Assembly (NCBI GenBank): GCA_035530055.1
Contig: DATKVN010000009.1
Location: 1 to 37,544 of the forward strand
Direction: 5' to 3'
Source: a bacterium
GTDB lineage: Bacteria; UBA6262; WVXT01
DNA length: 37,544 nt
Program-made: the position numbers and the translations under genes
Shown: positions 23,213 to 32,507 of the stretch, in pieces
Numbering within the stretch: position 1 is the first letter of the stretch
Layout of the letters: each line of letters starts with the position of its first letter
The notes under the pieces: generated by a model
The model's database searches: none
What the model saw: the letters and a program-made list of their open reading frames with translations, nothing else
What the model was told of the DNA's origin: nothing

Positions 23213-24678
23213 TATTCTTTCAATTGTTTCTTTGCGTTTCCTATTTTCTCCATTAACTTCTCGTTTTCTGCATCCAGTTCTAATGCTTTACGATATGCAT
23301 CAAGAGCTCTCCTGGTTTCACCCAGTTTATTATAAATATCACCAAGATGTTCATAAATTACAGGGTCCTTCATCAATTTTACTGCTTTTTTCAACTCTTC
23401 CCGAGCTCTTACATACTCCCCTTGCTGAAAGTATACCCAGCCCAGACTATCGATGTAGGCGCCGTTTTCGGGATCAATCTCCAGGGCTTTCTGAATATGT
23501 CCCAACGCCTCATTTAAATTTATACCGCGTTCAGCCCAGGAATAACCAAGGTAATTGCGCGCCTGAGCATGGCGGGGATTCATCCTGATTACTTCCTCCA
23601 AAGCTTCGTAAGAAAGGTTGAAATTTTTTAGCCGGTCATAACAGATACCCAGATGGAAATAGGCTTCTGTATTCTGTGGGTCATATTTTATTGCCTTAGA
23701 AAAAGCATCTACTGCCTCAGAATATTTCTTCTCTTCCTCCAGGCAAATTCCCAAAAAATACCAGATATTGGCATCCTCCGGTTTGAATTCAGTTGCTTCT
23801 TGCAGAACTTCTTTCGCTTTCTGATAATCGCCTTTCTGTAAATATATAATTCCCAGATGGAGATATGTCTCCATTACATCTTTCTGGAGGAAATTAATCT
23901 TCTCAAGGTATTCGATTGCCCGGTCCAAGTCTTTCTCCTGCTCGAAAATCAGAGCCATGCTGTGGAGAGCTCTTAAATTATGGGGATCTATCTCTAAACT
24001 CTTGGAGAAGTTTTCCTTCGCTTTGGAGACATCCTTAATAGAAAAATAGAGTGCACCGAGTTTATTATAAATCTGCGGATTTTCCGGGTCGATTTTTATA
24101 CATCTTAAGTACCCTTCTATTGCTTTTCTGTATTTACCCTGGAATTCGTAAATTGACGCCAGGGAAAGGCAAGCTTCCCATTGTTCCGGATCTATCTTAA
24201 TTATTTTTTTGTACTCCTCAATTGCCAGGTCAATTTTTTTCATCTCTTCGTACATTCTCGCTAAATCGAGCTTGGCTTCCAAATCTTCAGGATTCAACTC
24301 TATTATCTTTTTATAAAATTCAATGGCTTCCGAGTCTTGTTCTCTCCTTTTGTAAATCTCCGCCAAATACTGGTAAGCCTCTCGATTATTTTCCTGGAGA
24401 TTCAAAGTACCATAAAACTCCTCCACCGCCTCATCGAACTGCCCTAGAGCATAATATACTTTTCCCATCTCCATGTGAAGAAATGGTGAACTACTATCCA
24501 GTTGCACTGCCTTTTCATATTCCGAAGCAGCAGCTCTTATATCCCCGTCCTCATAATACATACTCCCCAAAAGGTAGTGGAAGACCGGCTCCTCCTCAAC
24601 CTCAGCTGCCTTGAGAGAAATATTGGGTAGCCAGCCAATCATCAAAAGAACAGTAACCAGTAGAAATATCTTTTTCAT
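23212..24678 (-). CDS. Secreted/periplasmic TPR-repeat protein
   Basis: This 488-aa protein has an N-terminal signal peptide (MKKIFLLVTVLLMIGW... to about residue 25) and then about 12-13 tandem 34-residue TPRs, for example YYALGQFDEAVEEF, LDPENGAYIDSLGWVYFQQG and NKLGETRRALDAYRKALELD. I place the start at the ATG at 24678, before the signal peptide, with AAGGTG upstream. An upstream in-frame TTG (24696) borders a repeat and is less likely. TPR arrays are protein-binding scaffolds. The partner is unknown, and no catalytic domain is present. It overlaps ispE by one base. Confidence 0.9.
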   Translation of the reverse strand: MKKIFLLVTVLLMIGWLPNISLKAAEVEEEPVFHYLLGSMYYEDGDIRAAASEYEKAVQLDSSSPFLHMEMGKVYYALGQFDEAVEEFYGTLNLQENNREAYQYLAEIYKRREQDSEAIEFYKKIIELNPEDLEAKLDLARMYEEMKKIDLAIEEYKKIIKIDPEQWEACLSLASIYEFQGKYRKAIEGYLRCIKIDPENPQIYNKLGALYFSIKDVSKAKENFSKSLEIDPHNLRALHSMALIFEQEKDLDRAIEYLEKINFLQKDVMETYLHLGIIYLQKGDYQKAKEVLQEATEFKPEDANIWYFLGICLEEEKKYSEAVDAFSKAIKYDPQNTEAYFHLGICYDRLKNFNLSYEALEEVIRMNPRHAQARNYLGYSWAERGINLNEALGHIQKALEIDPENGAYIDSLGWVYFQQGEYVRAREELKKAVKLMKDPVIYEHLGDIYNKLGETRRALDAYRKALELDAENEKLMEKIGNAKKQLKE

Positions 24679-24698
24679 GTTCACCTTCCCACTCAACG

Positions 24699-24822
24699 CG
24701 AAACAAGTTTCGCTACTCCAAAAAGACCCTGGAGTTCTTGCGAATCGCGTAGGGGCGACCCTTGCGGTCGCCCGAACCTCCCTCTCGGGAGGACTCCTAA
24801 AGACCCAGGAGTAGCAAAGCTA
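24699..24822. repeat. Nested palindromic repeats between DUF1015 and TPR genes
   Basis: GCGAAACAAGTTTCGCTACTCC and the element GGAGTTCTTGCGAA...CCTCCCTCTCGGGAGGACTCC are interrupted at 24749-24773 by GTAGGGGCGACCCTTGCGGTCGCCC. The uninterrupted relative is at 19963-20018. The edge GCAAAGCTA supplies the TAG stop of the DUF1015 gene. (Long runs are given only as key parts.). Confidence 0.75.
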
Positions 24823-26145
24823 ATCAATTTTATTAATTACTAAACCACTTAACAACTTGGGATAAAAAAATGTTGATTTTTTGGGCATTATCTCCCCGGC
24901 TTCAACTACCGCTTTAAACTCTGACACCTTTACCGGCCTGAGGAAAAAGGCTACACAATGCGAACCATCTCTTACTTTACTAACCGCCTCATTAATCTTT
25001 TCGGAATAGGTGATACTTTGTTGACTCTCCGGGGAAATTTTCAAAACCCTCTCGATAATCAAAGTATGTAATATTACTACATCGAGCTCACAAAAAATAT
25101 CTGCTCTTCCTTTAATCAACCCTTTAGTAATTCTTTCATCTTTTAAACTTAATAGGTAAAATTCATTCTCTCCCATATACATCCCTGTTCTGTGCTTTGC
25201 TTTCTCGTTTTCCAACTGACCCAATAGTTCTTTCAGGTTATTAAACTTTTTTATATCAAAATATTTCCCCGCCTCCGCAATTAATCTCTTTCCATCAAAC
25301 CCTGCAAAGCTCCTGATTGCTCGATGAATAGGCAAAATATCGAGCCCACCATTTTTCATATTTACGAAGTATGACATCACATAGTTATAACTCTCCTGGG
25401 CCGAATGTCGGGGATTATTCTCTCTCAATTCATTTCGGTACTCCAGGGCACTCTCATAACGATGGTGACCATCGGCGATAAACAATTTCTTATCTCTCAT
25501 TCCTTCCACCATCAAGTTAACTGACTTCTCCTCGTCTATTCTCCACAACCTATGCCTGACATTTTCTTCATTGATAACGTTGATTGACGGGTTTTCATTC
25601 CTCTTTTCCTTCCACAATTTATCAATTCTATTCTCTGCGTCCTCATATGTGGTAAAAACCTGGGAGAAGTTTGCCCTGCAAACCCGGAGAAGATTCAACC
25701 TGTCTCTCTTTGGCTCAGCCATTGTTCCTTCATGTGGTCGCACTATTCCTTTAGAGAAATCCTCCAACCGGGTAAGAGCTATAAAGCCACGCCTTTTAAT
25801 AATTTTTCCTTTACCTCCAGGAGCCACCTCTCCGAACATATCGCTTCTCAATTCATATTCCTGTTCCAGAAGATAGATAGCGGGCGAATCATCCCTTATT
25901 AGTATCTCTTCCTCAAGCCACTCCTGGAAAAACTGGGCTGATCTGTTATATCTATTATTGGCTTCATTATCGCCGGGAAATTTTTTTTCTAAAATGAGTC
26001 TGATTACGTTGTATGGACTCATCTCGTAGTACCTCTCCTGTGCCTCACTAGAGATAATATCGTAAGGTGGAGCAAGGACCCACGATAGCTCCTTTATTTT
26101 TTCTCGATTATAGAAAATGCCTCTAAAAGGAAGAATATTGGCCAT
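24820..26145 (-). CDS. DUF1015 family protein
   Basis: This 441-aa cytosolic protein has the DUF1015 features: MANILPFRGIFYN start, VLAPPYDIIS, NVIRLIL, RRGFIALTRLEDF, HEGTM, and the conserved FIADGHHRYESALEYRNE followed by VNMKNGGLDILPIHRAIR. The DGHHR motif resembles the ParB/Srx-type fold, in which some members are free-serine kinases; this link is only a suggestion. The ATG at 26145 is preferred over the upstream TTG (26157), with GAGG just before it. The stop TAG comes from a neighbouring repeat. It is downstream of pyrE but separated by a palindrome. Confidence 0.85.
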   Translation of the reverse strand: MANILPFRGIFYNREKIKELSWVLAPPYDIISSEAQERYYEMSPYNVIRLILEKKFPGDNEANNRYNRSAQFFQEWLEEEILIRDDSPAIYLLEQEYELRSDMFGEVAPGGKGKIIKRRGFIALTRLEDFSKGIVRPHEGTMAEPKRDRLNLLRVCRANFSQVFTTYEDAENRIDKLWKEKRNENPSINVINEENVRHRLWRIDEEKSVNLMVEGMRDKKLFIADGHHRYESALEYRNELRENNPRHSAQESYNYVMSYFVNMKNGGLDILPIHRAIRSFAGFDGKRLIAEAGKYFDIKKFNNLKELLGQLENEKAKHRTGMYMGENEFYLLSLKDERITKGLIKGRADIFCELDVVILHTLIIERVLKISPESQQSITYSEKINEAVSKVRDGSHCVAFFLRPVKVSEFKAVVEAGEIMPKKSTFFYPKLLSGLVINKID

Positions 26146-26184
26146 CCTCTGCCTCAAATTTATACGTCATAACTCATATTCCAA

Positions 26185-26208
26185 ACGCAGACTGAAGTCT
26201 GCTACTCC
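26185..26208. repeat. Short palindromic repeat after pyrE
   Basis: ACGCAGACTGAAGTCTGC followed by TACTCC, the same unit as at 5062. Confidence 0.75.
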
Positions 26209-26216
26209 TTATTAAA

Positions 26217-26810
26217 TTATCTGCTTCCCGGTTTTTGTAAAGGGATTCCCTTCTTACAAATCGGACACTCCTCGGGAGAATAAGTCTCTATATCTATTCT
26301 CAGAAGACTGTTTAAGGGTAAATTTAGGGTAACCAGCTCATCTGAAAGGGAAGGTTTGCTACGGTCAACAATTACTCCAATTCCTTCGACCTTTCCCCCC
26401 ATACCCTGCACAATCTCTACTATCTCCTTAACCGAACCACCTGTAGTGATTACGTCTTCTACAACTACCACTCTTTCCTCTTTTCGTATTTCAAATCCAC
26501 GACGTAATTTCATCTTGCCCTCTTCTCTCTCGTAGAATATGGCTCGACAGCCTAAAACTTTAGCCACCTCTTGACCAACGATTATTCCTCCAATAGCGGG
26601 AGAGATGACAGCATCAATCTTTGACCCACGAAGCTCAAGCCTGGAGGCGAGTTGATTACAAAGCTTTTCCGCCAAATCCGGATATTGAAGAACCAACGCA
26701 CACTGAAGATATTTTCCCGAATGTAAACCAGAAGAGAGCCTGAAGTGTCCGGAAAGCAGTGCACCACTTTTCTGGAATATCTCTAAAACCTCTCTCTCAG
26801 TCAACTCCAC
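26217..26810 (-). CDS. pyrE: Orotate phosphoribosyltransferase
   Basis: PyrE joins orotate and PRPP to give OMP, step five of UMP synthesis. The 197-aa protein has LLSGHFRLSSGLHSGKYLQ at the N-terminus, the ISPAIGGIIVGQEVAK segment, FYEREEGKMKLRRGF, and the PRPP loop VVVEDVITTGGSVKE. It ends CPICKKGIPLQKPGSR, a cysteine-bearing tail known in some thermophile-type PyrE proteins. The start is GTG, inside the end of pyrF (10-nt overlap). Last gene of the pyr operon. Confidence 0.95.
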   Translation of the reverse strand: MELTEREVLEIFQKSGALLSGHFRLSSGLHSGKYLQCALVLQYPDLAEKLCNQLASRLELRGSKIDAVISPAIGGIIVGQEVAKVLGCRAIFYEREEGKMKLRRGFEIRKEERVVVVEDVITTGGSVKEIVEIVQGMGGKVEGIGVIVDRSKPSLSDELVTLNLPLNSLLRIDIETYSPEECPICKKGIPLQKPGSR

Positions 26811-27496
26811 TTCTCCATCTCCTGCAATATCGCTTTAACTGCCTCAACAGGGTCGGGAGCTTCTATGATTGGCCTTCCTACAACGATATAGTCGGCTCCT
26901 TTCCTTAAAGCTTCGCCAGGAGCCATTACCCTTTTCTGATCATCGAGTAGAGACTTCTCCCCCACCAGAGGTCTTATCCCCGGGGTAATTATGAGAAAAT
27001 CTTTTCTGGTAGCCTTCCTGATGAGTTCAATTTCAAGAGGGGAAGCCACGACACCTTCCAATCCTGCGCTTTCGGCCATCTTCGCCAGAGCTACAACTTC
27101 ATCACCAATCTCTCTGGATATTCCCAGTTCCTTCATATCGGGAGAGTCTATGCTGGTCAAAATTGTAACTCCCCAGAGGAGAGGTCGGGGATGAACCAAA
27201 GCTGCCTCCTCCAACATCTTCCTCCCCCCAAGGATAGAGAGAGTCAAAGAGAAGACCCCGTGTCTTTGGGCCATTCTGACAGAGTTACTCACTACATTGG
27301 GAATATCACAATACTTTAAATCTAAAAATACTTTCCCTCCTTTTCTTACTACCATATCTAAAACTTTCGGGCCACAAGCAGTGAACAGGAAACTACCAAC
27401 TTTAAACAACTTCGCATAGGGAATCAGAGAATCGACTAAATTCTCTGCCTTTTCTATCTCCTCAACATCAAGGGCTACAATCAGCTTTTCGGACAC
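26801..27496 (-). CDS. pyrF: Orotidine 5'-phosphate decarboxylase
   Basis: PyrF decarboxylates OMP to UMP. The 231-aa TIM barrel has IVALDVEE, the catalytic DxKxxD motif in FLDLKYCDIPN (usual form DLKFHDIPN; the His is Cys here, with the catalytic residues kept), TPGIRP, and GADYIVVGRPI with the phosphate-binding Arg. The start is GTG, 16 nt inside pyrD, with GGGAG 6 nt before it. Confidence 0.95.
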   Translation of the reverse strand: MSEKLIVALDVEEIEKAENLVDSLIPYAKLFKVGSFLFTACGPKVLDMVVRKGGKVFLDLKYCDIPNVVSNSVRMAQRHGVFSLTLSILGGRKMLEEAALVHPRPLLWGVTILTSIDSPDMKELGISREIGDEVVALAKMAESAGLEGVVASPLEIELIRKATRKDFLIITPGIRPLVGEKSLLDDQKRVMAPGEALRKGADYIVVGRPIIEAPDPVEAVKAILQEMEKWS

Positions 27497-28425
27497 TTCA
27501 AGCTCCCTACTATTGATTTTATATCTTTAATTTTATTCTTTACCATATACTCTCTTATTCCATCAATAACCTTAATCGGGGTTAGGGGGTCAACGAAGTT
27601 ACCTGTGCCAATAGCAACAGCTTTCGCCCCAGCAATAATAAATTCTAAGGCATCACCGGCGGTCATAATTCCTCCTATACCGATTATGGGAATCTTCACT
27701 GCTTTATGGACTTCATAGACCATCCTGAGAGCTATCGGCTTAATTGCCGGACCGGAAAGTCCACCTGTAATCTGGCGTAATATGGGCTTTCTACTTTCCA
27801 CGTCTATTGCCATGCCTGAAAATGTGTTTATCAGGGAGACTCCATCCGCTCCCGCTTCCTCACACATCTTGGCAATAGAAGCTATATCCGTAACATTAGG
27901 AGAAAGCTTCACCATAAGGGGAAGGCTTATCGCCTTCCTTACTCTACTGACCACCTGATGAGTCGCTTGGGGGTTCTGGGCGAACATAAGTTTTCTGTCA
28001 TATTTAATGTTGGGACAGGAAAGATTCAATTCCAGCCCGGTAATCTTTTCTCCTTGCAAGGTCTTCGCCAGTTGCACATACTCATCTGTGGTCTCACCAG
28101 CAATACTCACAATTAAAGGAACATCGTATTCCCTGAAGAACGGTAATTTCTCATTAATAAACGCATCTATACCAATATTTTGTAGACCAATTGAGTTTAG
28201 GACCCCTGAGGCAGTCTCCACCATCCTGGGGGGTTCGTTTCCCAGCCTCGGCTTTAAAGTAATGGTCTTGGCAACAATTGCTCCCAGCCTATTTAAATCT
28301 ACAAGCTGGGCATACTCTTCTCCGTAGCCAAATGTTCCCGAGGCGACCATTACAGGATTTTTCAAAGAAATTCCTGCGAGCTCTATTGCTAAATTCGGGG
28401 GTTTCTCTTTTGCCTTTCGCATCAT
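27481..28425 (-). CDS. pyrD: Dihydroorotate dehydrogenase, class 1B catalytic subunit
   Basis: This is the FMN-dependent subunit that oxidises dihydroorotate, passing electrons to NAD through PyrK. The 314-aa barrel has NPVMVASGTFGYG, VAKTITLKPR, NSIGLQN, NLSCPN with the catalytic Cys that marks class 1, VKLSPN, TFSGMAID, GLSGPAIKP, GIGGIMTAGDALEFI and GTGNF. I choose the ATG at 28425 because it overlaps the pyrK stop as ATGA; an in-frame TTG at 28431 is possible. It overlaps pyrF at its 3' end. Confidence 0.95.
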   Translation of the reverse strand: MMRKAKEKPPNLAIELAGISLKNPVMVASGTFGYGEEYAQLVDLNRLGAIVAKTITLKPRLGNEPPRMVETASGVLNSIGLQNIGIDAFINEKLPFFREYDVPLIVSIAGETTDEYVQLAKTLQGEKITGLELNLSCPNIKYDRKLMFAQNPQATHQVVSRVRKAISLPLMVKLSPNVTDIASIAKMCEEAGADGVSLINTFSGMAIDVESRKPILRQITGGLSGPAIKPIALRMVYEVHKAVKIPIIGIGGIMTAGDALEFIIAGAKAVAIGTGNFVDPLTPIKVIDGIREYMVKNKIKDIKSIVGSLKCPKS

Positions 28426-29222
28426 TCCCAAATCAACTCCCCAGCGTCAAAGACAGGGCCATCTTTACAGACTCGCTTATAAGTGTAAGTAGAACCTTTG
28501 GTTTTAACCACGCAACCGAGGCAAGCACCCACTCCACAGGCCAAGCGTTCCTCTAAGGAAACCTGGCAGGGAAATCGATGTTTCCTGGAAATCTTTCCTA
28601 TCATTTTTAGCATCCCAGAAGGCCCACAGGCAAAGACCGTTGACTTAGGTTTATCCCCTGAAAGTGGTAGGCACTTTTGTAAAAGATCGCTGGCCAGACC
28701 CTTATATCCTTTTGTGCCATTTTCCGTAGCTACCTCCACCCGACAACCCAATCTCCTAAAATCTCCTTCGCACAGAAGTTCCTTTCTATTCTTAGCCCCA
28801 ATGAGAACGAGAATTGATAATTCGGGATTGGCAACGGAAATCGATTCTGCTAAGAAGAGAAGGGAAGCCACCCCTGTGCCTCCGGCTACAAGGATAATAT
28901 CTGATATCTTTGGGGTGGCAGATGGTAACTGATACCCCTTCCCCAAAGGACCCAGAATATCCAGATATTCTCCTCCCTTCTTTCTGCTTAAAATTTCTGT
29001 GCCTTTCCCCACAACTTTATACAGTATCTCAATCTTTTGACCTTGCGCACGATGGACGCTAAAGGGTCTGCGCAAAAGAGGAGGAAAACTTTTAGAAACT
29101 CTTACATGAATAAATTGGCCGGGCTTCGCCTGGCGAGCAATTTGAGGAGCAGAAAGGGCCATCTTATACCGTTCTGGCCCAATTTCCTCATTCTCTAAAA
29201 TCTTCGCATCAACCTGCACCAT
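28422..29222 (-). CDS. pyrK: Dihydroorotate dehydrogenase electron-transfer subunit
   Basis: PyrK carries FAD and a 2Fe-2S cluster and links PyrD to NAD+. The 266-aa protein has the FAD motif LLRRPFSVH, ILGPLGKGYQL, the NAD-binding VAGGTGVASLLFLA, CGPSGML, and the cluster motif CGVGACLGC with a fourth Cys in RVCKDGPVF. AGAGGA lies just before the ATG. It shares ATGA with pyrD. Confidence 0.95.
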   Translation of the reverse strand: MVQVDAKILENEEIGPERYKMALSAPQIARQAKPGQFIHVRVSKSFPPLLRRPFSVHRAQGQKIEILYKVVGKGTEILSRKKGGEYLDILGPLGKGYQLPSATPKISDIILVAGGTGVASLLFLAESISVANPELSILVLIGAKNRKELLCEGDFRRLGCRVEVATENGTKGYKGLASDLLQKCLPLSGDKPKSTVFACGPSGMLKMIGKISRKHRFPCQVSLEERLACGVGACLGCVVKTKGSTYTYKRVCKDGPVFDAGELIWE

Positions 29223-29338
29223 ATCTGTCCTCTTGGAAACATGGGGGATTTTTTCAGAACGACTTAAGGATATGCTTTTCCGCCTTCGGTAAAAAAAGAG
29301 GTTCCCTAGGAAGTGAGGATAAATTCGCCAAGGCTTTC

Positions 29339-30643
29339 CTAAACGAGCTTTCCATCTTTCATTACCACTTTACCCCCAACTATGGTAGTCACGGGGAATC
29401 CCTTCAACTCCATACCAATAAATGGGGAATTCTTACTCTGCGAAGTGAATTCGTTGCCAATTTTCTTTTTCAGATTCAAATCGATTATGGTGAGGTCAGC
29501 ATCAGACCCTATGGAGAGAGACCCTTTCTCCAGTCCCAGAATATTTGCCGGGTTCATAGTCAATTTTGCTATTGCTTGATTTAAGTTTAGTATCTTCTTA
29601 CTTACCAGATTTGTAAAAATCAAGGGTAACATCGTCTCCAGTCCGATTATGCCAAAAGGAGCTATATTATATTCTAAATCTTTCTCCACGTCCAGATGGG
29701 GGGCATGGTCTGATGCTATACAATCGATTGTGCCATCAGCCAGTCCTTCACATAATGCCTCGATATCGTCCTTAGTTCTTAAAGGAGGATTTATTTTCGT
29801 ATTAGTGTCATAACCCTGAACATCCTCTTCGGAAAGGGAGAAGTACTGGGGTGCGGTTTCGCAGGTTACCTTTATTCTCTTCTTCTTCGCCTGGCGAATC
29901 AGTTCCACAGAGCGACGGGTAGTAATGTGGGCTAAATGTAACTTTCCACCGGTCAGCTCTGCCAGGGCGATATCCCGAGCCACCATTATTTCCTCAGCCT
30001 GACTGGGTATTCCTTTTAAACCTAAAACTGTGGATGTAAATCCTTCGTTCATTACCCCATCCATAGAAAGGTTTAAATCCTCACAGTGAGAGATGACCGG
30101 GAGATTGAACATCTTAGCATATTCCAGAGCCCGTCGCATTGTCTGAGTGTTCATCACTGGTTTGCCGTCATCGGAAATCGCCACAATTCCAGCAATTCTC
30201 ATCTTCCCTATCTCTGCTATTTCCTCTCCTTTTCGTCCTTTGGTTATGCTTCCTATAGGATAAACATTCACTACTCCTTCCTGGGAAGCTGTAGTGAGAA
30301 TAAATTTCACCCCAGAGACAGAATCGACAACCGGCTGCGTATTGGGCATACAACAGATAGAGGTAAACCCTCCCTGCGCAGCAGCGCGGGTTCCGGAAGC
30401 GATTGTTTCCTCGTCTTCCCTACCTGGTTCTCGTAAATGGGTATGCATATCAATCAACCCAGGAGTGACCACCTTGCCCGTGGCATCAATGGTTGTCGTA
30501 GACCTGGTAACATCTCCCGGCCTGAATTTTGAAGATTCTCCAATCTTCATTATTTTTCCATTTTCAATCAGGATGTCTACTTTCTTATCAATCTTATTTT
30601 TGGGATCGACTACTCTTCCGTTTCTAATGACTAGTTTCAACAC
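29339..30643 (-). CDS. pyrC: Dihydroorotase
   Basis: PyrC cyclises carbamoyl-aspartate to dihydroorotate. The 434-aa amidohydrolase (type I) has PGLIDMHTHLREPG with the zinc His pair, MPNTQPVVD, AISDDGKPV, ISHCEDLNL, HLAHITTRRS and DCIASDHAPH, so all metal ligands are present. The start is GTG at 30643 or TTG one codon later; GGAGG sits 3 or 6 nt upstream respectively. A 116-bp spacer without a clear terminator separates it from pyrK. Confidence 0.95.
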   Translation of the reverse strand: MLKLVIRNGRVVDPKNKIDKKVDILIENGKIMKIGESSKFRPGDVTRSTTTIDATGKVVTPGLIDMHTHLREPGREDEETIASGTRAAAQGGFTSICCMPNTQPVVDSVSGVKFILTTASQEGVVNVYPIGSITKGRKGEEIAEIGKMRIAGIVAISDDGKPVMNTQTMRRALEYAKMFNLPVISHCEDLNLSMDGVMNEGFTSTVLGLKGIPSQAEEIMVARDIALAELTGGKLHLAHITTRRSVELIRQAKKKRIKVTCETAPQYFSLSEEDVQGYDTNTKINPPLRTKDDIEALCEGLADGTIDCIASDHAPHLDVEKDLEYNIAPFGIIGLETMLPLIFTNLVSKKILNLNQAIAKLTMNPANILGLEKGSLSIGSDADLTIIDLNLKKKIGNEFTSQSKNSPFIGMELKGFPVTTIVGGKVVMKDGKLV

Positions 30644-30668
30644 GCTCCTCCCGATATGATTGTGATTA

Positions 30669-31607
30669 CTATCTTTTCATACCCCGCTTATCTCCACCAG
30701 CCAGAAGGTAAAGCACTGCCATCCTCACCGCAATCCCGTTGGTAACCTGTTCGGTGATTACGGAGCGTGGCCCCTCTGCCACGGAAGAAGATATCTCTAT
30801 GCCTCTGTTCATCGGACCGGGATGCATTACCAGAAGATCTTTTTTCGCTCTTTTCAATCTTTCATCGGTAATGCCAAAAATTTCATTGTACTCCCGCAAG
30901 GAAGGAAATAGATTCTCTTTCTGTCTTTCTATCTGAATTCTCAGAATGTTAATCACATCAAGCTCATCAATTATCTCGTCCAGATCGTAGAAGATTTTTA
31001 CGCCCATCTGTTCAATCCTGGGAGGTATCAAAGTTGCTGGCCCTACCACATACACCTTTGCTCCCATCTTATTCAATCCCCAGATATTTGAGCGGGCGAC
31101 CCGCGAGTGGAGAATGTCTCCCACAATAGCAACCTTCAGGCCCGAAAGTTTCCCCTTTTTCTCCCAGATGGTGAACATATCCAACAGCCCTTGCGTGGGA
31201 TGCTCGTGAGTTCCATCCCCAGCATTAACTATGGAGGCACTTATTGTTCTGGCAAGAATCTGGGGAGCTCCTGCCATGGAATGGCGAATCACCACGAAGT
31301 CGGCCTTCATTGCTTCTAAAGTTTTTGCCGTATCGATTAGACTTTCGCCTTTGGCCACGCTGGAGTTTGAGGCGGAAATATTCAAAACATCGGCGCTCAA
31401 CCTCTTGGCTGCTAGCTCGAAAGAAATTCTGGTTCTCGTCGAGGGCTCGTAGAAGAGAAGCACCACCGTCTTACCCCGTAAAGGAGGAACCTTCTTTACC
31501 GAGCGGGTAAACAATTCCTTAAATGGCTTGGCTGTCTCTAGAATTAGATCTATCTCTTCTTTGTCCAGATATTCCAGGCCGAGCAAATCCTTATTTTTCA
31601 ACCGCAT
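30669..31607 (-). CDS. pyrB: Aspartate carbamoyltransferase catalytic subunit
   Basis: PyrB condenses carbamoyl phosphate and aspartate, the first committed pyrimidine step. The 312-aa protein has the carbamoyl-phosphate loop [60 protein letters not shown] and [13 protein letters not shown]. No pyrI regulatory subunit is seen, so this is the Bacillus-like, unregulated trimer type. It starts directly after the pyrR stop (TAA ATG) with GAGGAG 6 nt upstream. Confidence 0.96.
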   Translation of the reverse strand: MRLKNKDLLGLEYLDKEEIDLILETAKPFKELFTRSVKKVPPLRGKTVVLLFYEPSTRTRISFELAAKRLSADVLNISASNSSVAKGESLIDTAKTLEAMKADFVVIRHSMAGAPQILARTISASIVNAGDGTHEHPTQGLLDMFTIWEKKGKLSGLKVAIVGDILHSRVARSNIWGLNKMGAKVYVVGPATLIPPRIEQMGVKIFYDLDEIIDELDVINILRIQIERQKENLFPSLREYNEIFGITDERLKRAKKDLLVMHPGPMNRGIEISSSVAEGPRSVITEQVTNGIAVRMAVLYLLAGGDKRGMKR

Positions 31608-32156
31608 TTATGACTCCTCTCTTACAACCACGCTGTCTTCGCCGTCCACTTCCTTCAAATTCACCGAGATAAGCTCTTTCTTAGAAGTGGGATAGGTTTT
31701 GCCTACAAAGTCGGGCTGGATGGGAAGTTCCCTAAGACCCCTATCGATTAGCACTGCCAATTTTATGACTTTGGGCCGGCCGAAATCTATCAGTTCATCG
31801 AGGGCAGCCCTTACAGTCCTTCCGGCAAAGAGAACATCGTCAACGAGGACTACTTTCTTATCGGTAATATCGAAAGGAATTTTTGTTTCCTTAACCAGAG
31901 GCTGATGTGCTATCGAATCCACATCATCGCGGTAGAGAGTGATGTCCAGAGCCCCCACGGGCACTTCCTTCTTCTCAATACTCTCTATCTCCCTGGCAAT
32001 CCGCTTGGCAAGATGGACTCCCCTGGTCTGAATGCCCACAATAACAAGGTCTTTTATTCCGCAACTCTTCTCCACAATTTCGTGAGCCATCTTCTTTATT
32101 GTCCGGGAAATTTCCTTTGCATCCATTATGGCTTTCTTGTTTCGGGATACCACCAT
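31608..32156 (-). CDS. pyrR: PyrR bifunctional regulator / uracil phosphoribosyltransferase
   Basis: PyrR proteins bind pyr mRNA in a UMP-dependent way and have uracil phosphoribosyltransferase activity. The 182-aa product has [26 protein letters not shown], the PRPP loop [43 protein letters not shown] lies 2 nt from the ATG. First gene of the operon pyrR-B-C-K-D-F-E. The leader is only about 60 nt and shows no attenuator hairpins, so control could be by translation or PyrR may act only as an enzyme. Confidence 0.95.
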   Translation of the reverse strand: MVVSRNKKAIMDAKEISRTIKKMAHEIVEKSCGIKDLVIVGIQTRGVHLAKRIAREIESIEKKEVPVGALDITLYRDDVDSIAHQPLVKETKIPFDITDKKVVLVDDVLFAGRTVRAALDELIDFGRPKVIKLAVLIDRGLRELPIQPDFVGKTYPTSKKELISVNLKEVDGEDSVVVREES

Positions 32157-32217
32157 ATCCTCCCTGCTTCTTATCTTATAGGAATCTCAAATCACCACTT
32201 AAATTTTTCCGCATCCA

Positions 32218-32246
32218 AATATACCATAAATAGTCTAAAAAGTCAA
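32218..32246 (-). promoter_or_regulatory. Promoter of the pyr operon
   Basis: On the minus strand TTGACT (32246-32241), 17-nt spacer, TATATT (32223-32218), about 60 bp upstream of pyrR. Confidence 0.75.
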
Positions 32247-32258
32247 ACTTTTCTTCCG

Positions 32259-32438
32259 CTGGAGTAGCGAGACTTGTTTCGCGATTAGTTATCGCAGAGC
32301 TGGAGTAGCGAGACTTGTCTCGCGATTAGTTATCGCAGAGCTGGAGTAGCGAGACTTGTCTCGCGATTAGTTATCGCAGAGCTGGAGTAGCGAGACTTGT
32401 CTCGCGATTAGTTATCGCAGAGCAAGCTCTGCTACTCC
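32259..32438. repeat. 41-bp tandem repeat, four copies, closed by an inverted half
   Basis: Unit starts CTGGAGTAGCGAGACTTGTC and repeats at 32259, 32300, 32341 and 32382, each exactly 41 bp; copy 1 differs by one base. It ends with GCAGAGCAAGCTCTGC-TACTCC, the inverted counterpart of the opening GGAGTAGC. This appears to be a dispersed GGAGTAG...CTACTCC palindrome that expanded internally. No spacers, so not CRISPR. Confidence 0.92.
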
Positions 32439-32450
32439 AAAATAAACAAA

Positions 32451-32490
32451 GGGACAGTCCCCTTTTTCCAGGGGGACAGTCCCCTTTTTT
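32451..32490. terminator. Twin GGGACAGTCCC hairpins with T-runs
   Basis: GGGACAGTCCCCTTTTT (32451-32467) and GGGGGACAGTCCCCTTTTTT (32471-32490) follow the HD-GYP gene. The T-runs suit the plus strand best; on the minus strand the second hairpin is followed by TTTGTTT. Stems are short, so termination is uncertain. It also resembles a dispersed repeat. Confidence 0.45.
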
Positions 32491-32507
32491 GCCAATCTAT
32501 CAGGTAA

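Noticed and set aside
32259-32438. CRISPR array
   Set aside because: The four units are contiguous 41-bp copies with no unique spacers, and no cas genes are present.
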